A DNA stretch of 64,000 nt from the NCBI GenBank assembly GCA_012517865.1, contig JAAYUC010000018.1, forward strand, positions 19,088-83,087, in the 5' to 3' direction. Each line of letters starts with the position of its first letter. Position 1 is the first letter of the stretch. The notes under the pieces were generated by a model. The model worked only from the letters and a program-made list of their open reading frames with translations. It was not told where the DNA came from and made no database searches. Of this stretch, positions 26,036-34,788 are shown piece by piece. The DNA comes from Chloroflexota bacterium. Lineage in GTDB: Bacteria; Chloroflexota; Anaerolineae; Anaerolineales; Anaerolineaceae. The translations under genes were made by a program, and so were the position numbers.

Positions 26036-26521
26036 ATGAAAAAGTTGTTGGGAGAATTTAAAAATTTCATCACCAAAGGAAACGCACTGGACCTCGCGAT
26101 TGGCGTGATTATTGGCGGCGCGTTCGGGTCGGTTGTCAACGGCCTGGTGAACGACTTGCTGATGCCGCCCCTGGGTTTGCTGCTGGGCAATGTGAATTTT
26201 TCTGACCTGTATATTCAACTTAACCGCAAGGCAGTAGCGCTCGCGCCGCATACCACCCTGGCAGCCGCCAGAGAGCAGGGTGCGGTGGTGCTGGCTTACG
26301 GCAGTTTTCTCACAACAGTTTTGAATTTCATCATTATCGCGTTCTGCATCTTTCTGCTGGTCAAGGGAATCCAGAAGCTGAGGGAAAGCGCTGCCAGGTT
26401 ACATAAGGAAGAATCCCCGCAGGCTGCTGAACCAACGGAAAAATTATGCCCTTTCTGCCAGACAAGCATTCCGGTAAAAGCAGTGCGCTGCCCGCACTGC
26501 ACCTCTGAATTAGCGGAATAA
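26036..26521 (+). CDS. mscL: Large-conductance mechanosensitive channel MscL with zinc-ribbon tail
   Basis: A 161-residue channel that opens under membrane tension to relieve osmotic downshock. The start FKNFITKGNALDLAIGVIIGGAFG is the conserved first helix; the second membrane helix is at about 86-110. After the usual C-terminal helix, the protein ends with two CPxC pairs (CPFC near 139 and CPHC near 154), a zinc-ribbon-like extension that E. coli MscL (136 residues) lacks. The ribosome-binding site CAGGAG is well placed. Confidence 0.94.
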   Translation: MKKLLGEFKNFITKGNALDLAIGVIIGGAFGSVVNGLVNDLLMPPLGLLLGNVNFSDLYIQLNRKAVALAPHTTLAAAREQGAVVLAYGSFLTTVLNFIIIAFCIFLLVKGIQKLRESAARLHKEESPQAAEPTEKLCPFCQTSIPVKAVRCPHCTSELAE

Positions 26522-26560
26522 AGCCTGCCACGCCGATTTGTTCCAGGAAATGCGGCCTCG

Positions 26561-27406
26561 GTGACTAACATAATTTACTTTGGCGATAACCTTCCCATCC
26601 TGCGTCGGCTCCCTGATAAGTCGGTGGACCTGATTTATATTGACCCGCCTTTCAACACCGGCAAAGTCCAGGCGCACAAACGCCTGAAAACCGTGCGGGA
26701 TGACCAGGGAGACCGCATTGGTTTTGGAGAGAACAGCTACCGCACAGAAGTCCTTTCTGAGCTGGCTTACGCGGATGCCTTCAGTGATTACGAAGCGTTT
26801 CTACTGCCAAGAATGCAAGAGGCTCATCGCCTGCTGAAAGACAGCGGCAGCCTATATTTCCACATCGACTACCGGGAAGTGCATTACTGCAAAATCCTGC
26901 TCGACCAGGTATTTGGGCGCGAAAACTTTTTGAATGAAATTATCTGGGCTTACGATTTTGGGGGGCGCGCCCGGGATAAGTGGCCGGCCAAACACGACAA
27001 CATCCTCTACTACGTTAGGGACAGGCGTAATTACATTTTTAATCGGGACGCGATTGGCCGCGAACCATACCTTGCCCCCGGCCTGGTGGGGAAAGACAAA
27101 GCTGAGCGTGGAAAGCTGCCCACCGATACCTGGTGGCACACCATTGTAGGTACCAACAGCCGCGAAAAAACCGGTTACCCCACCCAAAAACCGGTCGCCA
27201 TTCTTGAACGCATTCTGCGCGCTTCTTCCAATCCCGACGACCTGGTGCTGGATTTTTTCGCTGGCAGTGGCACCACCGGTCAGGCCTGCCTGAATTTGGG
27301 GCGGCGTTTTATTTTGATTGACAACAATCCCCAGGCACTGGAAACCATGCGCAGGCGTTTTGCGGGCATCCCTGATATTCAATGGGAATTGGAGCCGACC
27401 CGATGA
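26561..27406 (+). CDS. Orphan DNA (adenine-N6 or cytosine-N4) methyltransferase
   Basis: A 281-residue beta-class type II methyltransferase: catalytic motif IV is DPPF at 28-31 and precedes the SAM motif FFAGSGTTG at 232-240, with a short target-recognition region between them. The start is GTG 26561, preceded by CAGGAA. No restriction endonuclease is adjacent. The next gene, a nucleoside phosphorylase, overlaps its stop by ATGA. It may be a regulatory or epigenetic methylase, or a remnant of a restriction system. The recognition site cannot be read from the sequence. Confidence 0.88.
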   Translation: MTNIIYFGDNLPILRRLPDKSVDLIYIDPPFNTGKVQAHKRLKTVRDDQGDRIGFGENSYRTEVLSELAYADAFSDYEAFLLPRMQEAHRLLKDSGSLYFHIDYREVHYCKILLDQVFGRENFLNEIIWAYDFGGRARDKWPAKHDNILYYVRDRRNYIFNRDAIGREPYLAPGLVGKDKAERGKLPTDTWWHTIVGTNSREKTGYPTQKPVAILERILRASSNPDDLVLDFFAGSGTTGQACLNLGRRFILIDNNPQALETMRRRFAGIPDIQWELEPTR

Positions 27407-28182
27407 CAGATTATTCGCAATTTCCTATCCTCGATTTTGACCCGGAGCGCAAAGCCATTATTTCCCCTCCCACTAAGGAAATTCCCGGAGGTTTCCCGCG
27501 GCGCGCTGTGATTTGCTTTTTTAAAGAAGTGATTGAAAAAGTCGCCCTGGAGCACAAGGCCAGGAAGATTGCCAGTCTGTCTTCTGAGGGTGGGGAGCAC
27601 CCAATCTACGAAATTGAGCACCGCGGTGAGCGTCTGGTTTTCTTTTTCCCGGGAGTGGGAGCGCCGCTGGCTGCCGGACTGATGGATGAAGTCATTGCGC
27701 TGGGGGCGAGCGCGTTTATCGGCTGCGGAGGTTGCGGCGTGCTGGATAAATCACTCGCCGTCGGGCATTTGCTCGTTCCAACGGCGGCAATACGGGCGGA
27801 GGGCACTTCGTACCATTACCTGCCGCCTGCCAGAGAAGTGCAGGCAGACCCGGAGGCGCTCCAGGCGATTGAAGCGGCGCTTCGCGCGCGCGGGGTTGCT
27901 TATCAACTCACGAAAACCTGGACAACCGACGCTTTTTACCGCGAAACTCCCGGAAAAGTGCGCAAATACCGGGCGGAAGGCTGCCTGGCGGTGGAAATGG
28001 AAGCCGCGGCTTTTATGGCGGTCGCCCAGTTCCGCGGGGCGCGCTTTGGAATGCTCCTGTACGGCGGGGATTTGGTGCAGGCGGAAGGCTGGGACCACCG
28101 CGATTGGCACAGGCGCGAAGAAATCCGGGAAAATCTTTTTTGGCTGGCCGCGGATGCCTGCCTGATGCTTAAGACGGAATAA
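27403..28182 (+). CDS. Nucleoside phosphorylase (uridine/purine nucleoside phosphorylase family)
   Basis: A 259-residue phosphorylase that splits a nucleoside into base and ribose 1-phosphate. The family features are FFPGVGAPLAAG, GCGGCGVL in the phosphate or base loop, and VEMEAAAFMAVA, the uridine-phosphorylase-type ribose-binding motif. ATG 27403 lies in an ATGA overlap with the methyltransferase gene; a longer frame begins at 27382. Whether it prefers uridine or purine nucleosides is open. Together with udk and the purine block it would feed base salvage or catabolism. Confidence 0.85.
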   Translation: MTDYSQFPILDFDPERKAIISPPTKEIPGGFPRRAVICFFKEVIEKVALEHKARKIASLSSEGGEHPIYEIEHRGERLVFFFPGVGAPLAAGLMDEVIALGASAFIGCGGCGVLDKSLAVGHLLVPTAAIRAEGTSYHYLPPAREVQADPEALQAIEAALRARGVAYQLTKTWTTDAFYRETPGKVRKYRAEGCLAVEMEAAAFMAVAQFRGARFGMLLYGGDLVQAEGWDHRDWHRREEIRENLFWLAADACLMLKTE

Positions 28183-28195
28183 AACGGAGATAACC

Positions 28196-29482
28196 ATGCC
28201 CGATTACAGCGACTCAATACTCCCCAAACTGCTTTCCAGGAAAAGCCCCCTGCTTGAAAAATCACAGCAGATTGTGCTTCCGGATATTGCGGGGCATTCC
28301 CTTAGCAACATCCCTGGAACTGTGAGCAAACTTTTGGGAGGCCCGGAAATGAGCCGCCCGGCACTCAGCCCTGAGATACTGGACAAATTTGACGGCCGCT
28401 ATCGCAATGTGATTGTGCTGCTCGTTGACGCCCTGGGCTATGACCATTTTCAGCGGCTGATGGCTGAGGGAAAAGCAGAGTTTTGGAGCCAAAATCTGGA
28501 ACGGGCCAGTATGTTCCCCCTTACCAGCATTTGCCCCAGCACGACTGCCACAGCGCTTTCCACCGTATGGACCGGCGCGGAGCCGATTGAACACGGCTAT
28601 ATTGGCTATGAAATGTGGCTTAAGCGCTACGGTATGGTCATCAACACCATCTTGCATATGCCGGCTTCTTATTTTGGGGATACTGGCAGCCTGGTGAAGA
28701 GCGGTTTCGTTCCGGAAAGCTTTCTGGGAATCAGCCCATTGGGAGCGCGCTTTGCCGACAGGGGCATCGAGAGTCACGTCTTTCTGCCTTATTCTATTGG
28801 CGGCTCGGGGCTTTCGCGGATGCATCTGGAACAAACCAGCGTGCACGGTTATGTCGCTGAAAGTGACATGTGGGCCAACTTGAGGGACATTCTCAATACC
28901 CCCGCGCGCGGCTCGCGCTTTCTGTACGTTTACTGGAGCACCTTGGATACATTGATTCACCGCTACGGACCGGCAGACGAACGCGTGGACAATCAATTCG
29001 CTGACCTTTCCCGTTCACTGGCTGTAAACTTATTTGGCCGTCTGGAGAAAAAAGCAGCTGAAAATACGCTGCTGCTGCTCACCGCGGACCACGGCGCAAT
29101 CGCGACGCCTGTTTATGAACAATACAATTTGCGCGGCCATCCGGAATTAACAGCCATGCTGCACCTGCCCCCCACCTGCGAAACGCGGCTGCCTTTCCTG
29201 TTCATCAAACCGGGAATGGAAACAAACGTGCGCGCTTACTTTGAAAACGCCTGGCCGGGAAAATTCACCCTCATCACCACCGAACAGGCGCTTTCGATGC
29301 GTCTGTTTGGGAACGGCCCGGAACACCCTGACCTGCGCGACCGCCTGGGTGACATAATGGTTATTCCTCATGAGGATGCTTATTTGTGGTGGCCGGAAAA
29401 GCCGAATGTGATGCAAGGCAGGCACGGCGGCCTGAATCGTCTGGAGATGCTCATCCCGCTCTACGCGCTGCCGCTCGGCTGA
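28196..29482 (+). CDS. Alkaline-phosphatase-superfamily phosphodiesterase/nucleotide pyrophosphatase
   Basis: A 428-residue enzyme of the type I phosphodiesterase family. The metal and nucleophile motifs are LVDALGYDHF (about residue 80), CPSTTATALSTVWTG with the Thr nucleophile (about 115) and TADHGA (about 300), plus HGGL near the end. No signal peptide is seen. The start ATG 28196 follows GGAGA and lies 13 bases after the nucleoside phosphorylase gene, so a shared nucleotide or nucleoside role is plausible. Confidence 0.87.
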   Translation: MPDYSDSILPKLLSRKSPLLEKSQQIVLPDIAGHSLSNIPGTVSKLLGGPEMSRPALSPEILDKFDGRYRNVIVLLVDALGYDHFQRLMAEGKAEFWSQNLERASMFPLTSICPSTTATALSTVWTGAEPIEHGYIGYEMWLKRYGMVINTILHMPASYFGDTGSLVKSGFVPESFLGISPLGARFADRGIESHVFLPYSIGGSGLSRMHLEQTSVHGYVAESDMWANLRDILNTPARGSRFLYVYWSTLDTLIHRYGPADERVDNQFADLSRSLAVNLFGRLEKKAAENTLLLLTADHGAIATPVYEQYNLRGHPELTAMLHLPPTCETRLPFLFIKPGMETNVRAYFENAWPGKFTLITTEQALSMRLFGNGPEHPDLRDRLGDIMVIPHEDAYLWWPEKPNVMQGRHGGLNRLEMLIPLYALPLG

Positions 29483-29492
29483 GCGGGTGTTA

Positions 29493-30134
29493 TCAATCCT
29501 GAGATAAGGGCCAGCTTATTTCGCGAAACCCATAGGCGTTCACAACCAGGGTTTGCGCGAAGCGGGTTTTCCAGGGTTTGATAGGGGTATAGAGGTGGAC
29601 GTGCCCGTGCAGGTGCAAACGGGGATTAAAAACCTTAATCAGCCAACGAAACGCCCTGATACCGCGGTGCGGCAGGTCGGTGTCATCCTGAATCTTCTCC
29701 GGTGCGCTGTGCGTGACGAAGATATCCAGGTACCGCCCGCGTAGCAGCTTATTCCAAAGCAACGCGGGGATTAATCCCAGCACCATCCACCACATACGCG
29801 CCTGCGAATATTGATGCGGATTCTGGCTGTATCGCAGGGAGCCTTCAATCCCGGCAAGGATTAAATCCAATTTACGGTCGTAGACAACTTTGCGGTGCAG
29901 ATTCACGGCGCCCCAGGGTTCCGCCCGCGTCTCTCCGCTGACCTGCAGCACTTCGGTTACATGGTTGCCGTGCACATAGTAGAGCGGTATGTCCAGCGAG
30001 CTGAGTACATATTCGAGATAGTAATAAGGCAGGTCTCCGCAGCTGATTACCAGGTCTACGTCCGGAAACCGTTCGCGAATGCGGGTGCTGTATACCGCTG
30101 GCAGTTCCACATCGCTCAGAGCCAGGATTTTCAT
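29493..30134 (-). CDS. Calcineurin-like metallophosphoesterase
   Basis: A 213-residue phosphoesterase. The motifs ALSDVE (D-x-H variant with Val-Glu), CGDLPYYYLEY, YVHGNH and HGHVHLY give the dimetal site, although the first motif lacks the usual histidine. Substrate unknown. It is the last gene of a leftward string with acpS (7-base gap) and the M16 pair, and it converges on the phosphodiesterase gene with 10 bases between the two stops. Confidence 0.87.
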   Translation of the reverse strand: MKILALSDVELPAVYSTRIRERFPDVDLVISCGDLPYYYLEYVLSSLDIPLYYVHGNHVTEVLQVSGETRAEPWGAVNLHRKVVYDRKLDLILAGIEGSLRYSQNPHQYSQARMWWMVLGLIPALLWNKLLRGRYLDIFVTHSAPEKIQDDTDLPHRGIRAFRWLIKVFNPRLHLHGHVHLYTPIKPWKTRFAQTLVVNAYGFREISWPLSQD

Positions 30135-30141
30135 GGGGGGA

Positions 30142-30504
30142 CTATCCCTGGGCGACTACAAAGGCCGCAGCAATTCCACCGTCGTGTGTGATGGAAACCG
30201 TCCACTCGTGCAGGCCGCGGGCGAGGGCGGCGCGCAGCGCTTCTCCGTGCAAGCGCAGTTCGGGTTCTCCACTTTGCGCGTGGACAATCTCAAAATCCTG
30301 CCAGCGGACCTTACCGATACCTGTTCCCAGCGCCTTGGAGGCGGCTTCTTTAGCGGCAAAGACGCCTGCCAAAGCCTGGCTTTCCGTGCCTGACTGGCTC
30401 AGCTCGAGAGGAGTGAATACGCGTTGAAGAAAGCGGGCGCGGATGGCAGGCTGAATGTTATCCAGACGCTGAATCTCAACTATATCCACACCGCATTTAA
30501 TCAT
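30142..30504 (-). CDS. acpS: Holo-[acyl-carrier-protein] synthase
   Basis: A 120-residue 4'-phosphopantetheinyl transferase that activates ACP. The motifs are CGVDIVEIQRL at the start with the Mg-binding Asp, FAAKEAASKALGTG around residue 48-61, and SITHD near 104. The start ATG 30504 overlaps the stop of the upstream M16 gene by 4 bases. Confidence 0.95.
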   Translation of the reverse strand: MIKCGVDIVEIQRLDNIQPAIRARFLQRVFTPLELSQSGTESQALAGVFAAKEAASKALGTGIGKVRWQDFEIVHAQSGEPELRLHGEALRAALARGLHEWTVSITHDGGIAAAFVVAQG

Positions 30505-31790
30505 GAGAGAGCCACTCCCGCGGACGCGATAACCATATTGTCCAGCTGCCAGTAAGTCTGAGCCACGCGTAGAATGTCTTCACGGGTAACGGCCGCGATG
30601 CGGGTAGGCAGCTCGCGGATGTAATCCAGGCTGTGCTTATACCGTTCCAGGTTCAGGAGCGCGCTGGCAATTCCGGCGTTGGATTCCAGGGAAAGGGGCA
30701 GCCTGCCAACCACCGCGGAACGGACATCTGCGAGTTCTTCTTCTGTTACCAGTTCTGTCGTAAAACGGGACAACTCCTTGCGAATGAGGGCTATGGCTTT
30801 ATCCACATTGTTTGGATTTACCCCGGCAACAACCTGCCAGGTGATGGGTCCCAGCCCCATGCCAAGCTCGGATTGCGCGTAGTAAGCAAGGCCTGCCTTT
30901 TCCCGCACGGCTTCACCAATGCGTCCCATCATGCCAAACTGTCCCAATATTTCATTGCCCAACTGCGCCGGCAGGAAGTCCGGACCGGTAGTTTTGGGCG
31001 CGAACGTTCCCATCACCAAATCCGTCTGGCTTTTCTCTTGCAGGGTGACGTGTTCGCGGATAATTCCCGTCAGCGGTTCCACCGGCGGTAATTCCGGCTG
31101 CGCCTGCTGGTCTATATTCACCCAGGTTCCCAAGGTCCGTTCAAAGGCATCCAGCGCTTCAGCGGGTTGGATTCCGCCGGAAATGGCCGCGACCAGACCT
31201 TTTGGTCCCATATAGCGCTGATGGAAGGCCTCAAGGTCTTCCCGCGAAATCATCTGCACAGTCTCAGGGAAGCCGAGTTCTGGTATCGCGTACGGGTGGG
31301 CGCGATAAATAGCGCGGTCAAAAGCCTGGTCGGCCATGGCGGCAGTATCCTGAGCCTGGATTGCAATAATCGTCAGGATTTGCGTTTTTATGCGCTGAAA
31401 TTGTTTGGCCGGGAAGCTGGGTTCGGAAAAAACTTCTTTCATGATTTCCAGCATCCGAGGCAAATCCTCCCGCAGGCACTGCGCGGCGAAGGATGTTGCC
31501 AGCCCTCCGGCGCCGATGCTTAATGAAGCTCCCATGGATTCAATTTCATTGTGAAGCTCGCGAAAGGTCCGTCTGCGTGTGCCGGCAGTCAGCATGCTGG
31601 CCAGAAAATTGACCAGGCCGTATTTTTCGGGTGGTTCCGCGGCAGAACCCGGCGGCAAATATCCCCGGATGGAAACTGCCGGGCTGCTGTTGTTGGGGCG
31701 GGTGAGCAGGATCGCGCCGTTGCCGAATTGTTTTCGGGTGATATCATCTGAACCTGGCAGTTTTGCGGTTGAGAAGAGCGACTCAGGCAT
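30501..31790 (-). CDS. M16 family peptidase-like protein lacking the zinc motif
   Basis: A 429-residue insulinase-type protein with both M16 domains. The N-terminal region has YGLVNFLASMLTAGT where active relatives have the HxxEH zinc motif, so it should be catalytically inactive. It is probably the partner subunit of the protease encoded just upstream, as in mitochondrial processing peptidase and YmxG/YmfF-type pairs. ATG 31790 follows GGAGAGGAGG and overlaps the upstream gene by 8 bases; the longer frame has no such site. Confidence 0.88.
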   Translation of the reverse strand: MPESLFSTAKLPGSDDITRKQFGNGAILLTRPNNSSPAVSIRGYLPPGSAAEPPEKYGLVNFLASMLTAGTRRRTFRELHNEIESMGASLSIGAGGLATSFAAQCLREDLPRMLEIMKEVFSEPSFPAKQFQRIKTQILTIIAIQAQDTAAMADQAFDRAIYRAHPYAIPELGFPETVQMISREDLEAFHQRYMGPKGLVAAISGGIQPAEALDAFERTLGTWVNIDQQAQPELPPVEPLTGIIREHVTLQEKSQTDLVMGTFAPKTTGPDFLPAQLGNEILGQFGMMGRIGEAVREKAGLAYYAQSELGMGLGPITWQVVAGVNPNNVDKAIALIRKELSRFTTELVTEEELADVRSAVVGRLPLSLESNAGIASALLNLERYKHSLDYIRELPTRIAAVTREDILRVAQTYWQLDNMVIASAGVALS

Positions 31791-33078
31791 CCCGGGCCTC
31801 CTCTCCATTGGGGGTGTATACCCCAATCACGCGTGCGTCCGGCCGCAGGTATTTCCGCGCGATATTTGTGACCTGTTCCGGGCTAACCGCGGCAAGGCGC
31901 TGCACGTACTCTGTAAACCAGGAATAATCCGCAAAACTGTTGGCGTACCCCATCCAAAAACCGTGATTGGTGATGTTGTCGCTGCCGTACGCGAAAAGAG
32001 CCTTCGCTTGCTTCACCGCACGGTCAATCTCTGCCAGTGCGATGGGTTTGGACTGGATTTTTTTAATCTCTCGGTCCAGGGCTGCAAGGAGCTGGTCCAC
32101 ACTGCGGGCCGGATGTTTGGTCAGATTGATGGAAAACGTGCCCGGGTCAATACTGGCGTTCAGGCTTCCGTTCACGCTTACTGCCAGCTCTTTTTCCACC
32201 AGCGCCAGGTACAGCCGGCTGGTCCTGTTGCTAATGCCGCCGCTGCCAAACATGTTCAGACTGGACGGCCCTGTGAGCAGGCTCTCCAAAATAGTGAACG
32301 CGAAGAATTCCTCGGAGTTTCCTTTGGGCGCGCGCCAGGCGATTTCGATAAAGGTCGTGTCTCCCGGCCCGCGCAAGTCGACGCGTTCAAATTCAGGCAG
32401 GTCTTCTTCTGGGGCGGGTTGATGCTTGTTGAATGGCGAACCTTGAATCCCGCCAAAAAACTTCTGGACCAGGTCCAGCGCGCGCCGCGGCTCGATGTCT
32501 CCCGCCAGGCAGAGCAGCGCATTCGCGGGTTGGTAATAGTTCTGGTAGTGTCCGTACAAATCCTCGCGGGTGAGCGCCAGCAAGTCTTCTTTAGCGCCGA
32601 TTACCTCTCCGCGGTAAGGGTGGTGCTGGTATGCCCGCAGCTGCACCGCTTCGTTGAGCAGAAACAGCGGGTCATTCTCCAAACCTTCCCTTTCAGAAAG
32701 AATTACAGTCCTCTCGGTCTCGACCTCGGCCGGGTCAAATAAACTGCCGCGCATGCGGTCAGCCTCCAAGGCCAGCGCCGTTTCCAGTGCGCTGGCAGGC
32801 AGGGTTTCAAAGTAGGTTGTCCAGTCCGGGCTGGTGAACGCGTTCCAGTGCCCGCCCAGGCGCGCCACCGCGTGGTCCATCCAGCTAGCGGAGCGTTGAG
32901 CGGTTCCCTTGAACTGCATGTGTTCCACCCAATGGCTCAGGCCGGTCTTGCCGGGAACTTCGTTGCGGAAGCCAACGCCGTACCAAATCCAGCAACTCGC
33001 GATGGGGGCTGTATGAATTTCACGGATTAACAGCCTCAGGCCGTTATCAAGTGTGTGCGTAATGAGTGTTTCAGGCAT
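31783..33078 (-). CDS. M16 family zinc peptidase (active subunit)
   Basis: A 431-residue metallopeptidase. The inverted zinc motif HWVEH is at 49-53, with the third ligand Glu about 75 residues later (ALALEADRM); the C-terminal M16_C domain follows. No signal peptide is seen, so it is probably cytoplasmic and degrades peptides. It overlaps the inactive M16 gene downstream, and together the two likely form a heterodimer. Confidence 0.92.
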   Translation of the reverse strand: MPETLITHTLDNGLRLLIREIHTAPIASCWIWYGVGFRNEVPGKTGLSHWVEHMQFKGTAQRSASWMDHAVARLGGHWNAFTSPDWTTYFETLPASALETALALEADRMRGSLFDPAEVETERTVILSEREGLENDPLFLLNEAVQLRAYQHHPYRGEVIGAKEDLLALTREDLYGHYQNYYQPANALLCLAGDIEPRRALDLVQKFFGGIQGSPFNKHQPAPEEDLPEFERVDLRGPGDTTFIEIAWRAPKGNSEEFFAFTILESLLTGPSSLNMFGSGGISNRTSRLYLALVEKELAVSVNGSLNASIDPGTFSINLTKHPARSVDQLLAALDREIKKIQSKPIALAEIDRAVKQAKALFAYGSDNITNHGFWMGYANSFADYSWFTEYVQRLAAVSPEQVTNIARKYLRPDARVIGVYTPNGEEARDA

Positions 33079-33125
33079 TCTGGCAGATTTCTGGTGGAAT
33101 TTGATGTTTAAGAAAGAAGCGGCGT

Positions 33126-33608
33126 TCAGCGCTGTTCATGTTTAAAGGGCAGCATCATCACGAAGCCGGCGCCAATGATGACCATTCCGATAATCAACCC
33201 CTGAGATTGCAGCCTGCCAAGGAACACATTTGGCATGGGATTGGTGCCGAAGCCAAAGGCATCCGCCAGCGCGGTGAAAAAGCAAATCACATACCCTGTC
33301 GCGATAGTGCGCGTGCCAAAATCTGCCAGGAGTGATTTTGTCGTATTCCCCCACAGAGAGAGAAGGACAAGCGCGCCGCCCCAGGTCAGTATGCCCAGAC
33401 CCAGGAGGATAACGATAATCTGAACGAAACCAATGGAAACGCCACGGTTGAGCCCAAAAACCTCCGGCTTAGCGCCAATGATAAAGATGAGGAAACCGAT
33501 GATGAGCAGCGTCAGCCCAAAACGTCCGCGAAACGTGGTAGAGCCATTTTTCTGGCCGTTCGGTTTCTGGGAGAGTTCAGGGGTGGGAGCGGGACAGTTT
33601 TGTTCCAA
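33126..33608 (-). CDS. Four-helix membrane protein of unknown function
   Basis: A 160-residue protein with a polar N-terminal 28 residues and four hydrophobic segments (about 30-50, 60-85, 102-120 and 135-153). No recognised motif. A TTG at 33608 preceded by GGCGG is used as start, and a TACAAT box lies about 40 bases upstream. The neighbouring M16 and M19 peptidases give no functional hint. Confidence 0.6.
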   Translation of the reverse strand: MEQNCPAPTPELSQKPNGQKNGSTTFRGRFGLTLLIIGFLIFIIGAKPEVFGLNRGVSIGFVQIIVILLGLGILTWGGALVLLSLWGNTTKSLLADFGTRTIATGYVICFFTALADAFGFGTNPMPNVFLGRLQSQGLIIGMVIIGAGFVMMLPFKHEQR

Positions 33609-33633
33609 TGGGTAAACCGCCTTTCATCCAATT

Positions 33634-34734
33634 TCAGGGTAATGCAGATTGTAACACACGCAAAAAATTTCCGTGCGCGATTTTTTCGAGTTCAGGCTCC
33701 GCGTATCCCTTGGCGCTTAAGAATGGCAGCAAAAGGGGTAAATCCGCGATGGAATCCAGTTCCCTTGGGACAGATTGCAGTCCAAAACCGCCGTCAAAAT
33801 CGGTGCCAATTCCCACGTGGTCGGCATCGCCGGCAATCTGGCACAAATAATCCACCTGGTCCGCGACCATGCTGAGGCTGACAGACTGACGCCCGCCGTT
33901 CATCCTCCAGTCTGCCGCCAGGAAATTGTTAAAGGGGACTGCGCCAATCACGACGCCGCGCTCGAACATCGCACGGATAAGGTCATCGTCCAGCAAGCGG
34001 TTTCCACTGTAAGCTCTCACAGGGCGGCTGGCATTGGCGTGGCTGGTGATGATGGTACCGGGGTAGCACTCCAGCGCCTGAAAAGCGGCAGCCGCATCCA
34101 TGTGAGAAAGGTCCAGAATGAAACCCAGCTCAGCCATTGCGTCCAGAAGCGCTTTCCCTTCTTTGGTAAGCGGCCCTGGTTCGCGCGTCCCGCCGCAAAA
34201 ACGCGTGCCAGTCCAGGCTGGACCTATCACGCGCAAGCCGGCGTCCCACCAACGGGGGAGTTCATCCAGGTTCAGGATGCCCTCCGCGCTTTCCATCAAT
34301 GGAATTAGACCCACCGGGCGATAATTGCTGCCCTCTTGTTCCGGGGGATTCTCCTCCCAGAGTTGGAGGTGCTGTTGCAGCTGTTCCTGGTTGCCAATCA
34401 GGCGGAAGGCGTGCGGTTTCTCATCGCATAGGCGGTGATAGCTGCCGAGCTGGTTCCAGGCGATTTGATTGGCCTCCCGCGGAGTGCTGTACATCTGTTT
34501 GTCCATGGGGTCAACGACGCCGGGATGGGTGGGAGCAGCAAATAGGGTTCCGAAGACCAGCGCGACCCCAGCCAGGTTGTATTCAGGCCAGCCGAGCATG
34601 GTGTCCCCGGCGTAGGCAGGGATGGGCGTGCCTTGTTCCATCTGGCGCGTTTGATACGCCGAGCGGGAATAATCCCGGCCAAAACAGGCCATGTTCCAGG
34701 CTAAATCTTCGTGCGCGTCTATGAACCAGTTCAT
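33634..34734 (-). CDS. Membrane-dipeptidase family (M19) zinc dipeptidase
   Basis: A 366-residue renal-dipeptidase-like enzyme that hydrolyses dipeptides, with D-amino acids tolerated at the C side in the family. Metal ligands are seen in DAHEDLAWN at the start (HxD), a Glu in the middle region, SHAN near 230, and IGTDFDGGFG near 310. No signal peptide is present. It is separated from the upstream rpsA gene by a strong terminator; its own promoter is not obvious. Confidence 0.9.
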   Translation of the reverse strand: MNWFIDAHEDLAWNMACFGRDYSRSAYQTRQMEQGTPIPAYAGDTMLGWPEYNLAGVALVFGTLFAAPTHPGVVDPMDKQMYSTPREANQIAWNQLGSYHRLCDEKPHAFRLIGNQEQLQQHLQLWEENPPEQEGSNYRPVGLIPLMESAEGILNLDELPRWWDAGLRVIGPAWTGTRFCGGTREPGPLTKEGKALLDAMAELGFILDLSHMDAAAAFQALECYPGTIITSHANASRPVRAYSGNRLLDDDLIRAMFERGVVIGAVPFNNFLAADWRMNGGRQSVSLSMVADQVDYLCQIAGDADHVGIGTDFDGGFGLQSVPRELDSIADLPLLLPFLSAKGYAEPELEKIAHGNFLRVLQSALP

Positions 34735-34744
34735 CCAAATGAAA

Positions 34745-34775
34745 AAGCGCCGGAATAGAGATTACTCCGGCGCTT
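34745..34775 (-). terminator. Rho-independent terminator of rpsA
   Basis: Stem AAGCGCCGGA/TCCGGCGCTT (10 bp) with an 11-base loop. On the minus strand it is followed by TTTTTC, 13 bases after the rpsA stop. Confidence 0.85.
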
Positions 34776-34788
34776 AGGGGTCAAATTC

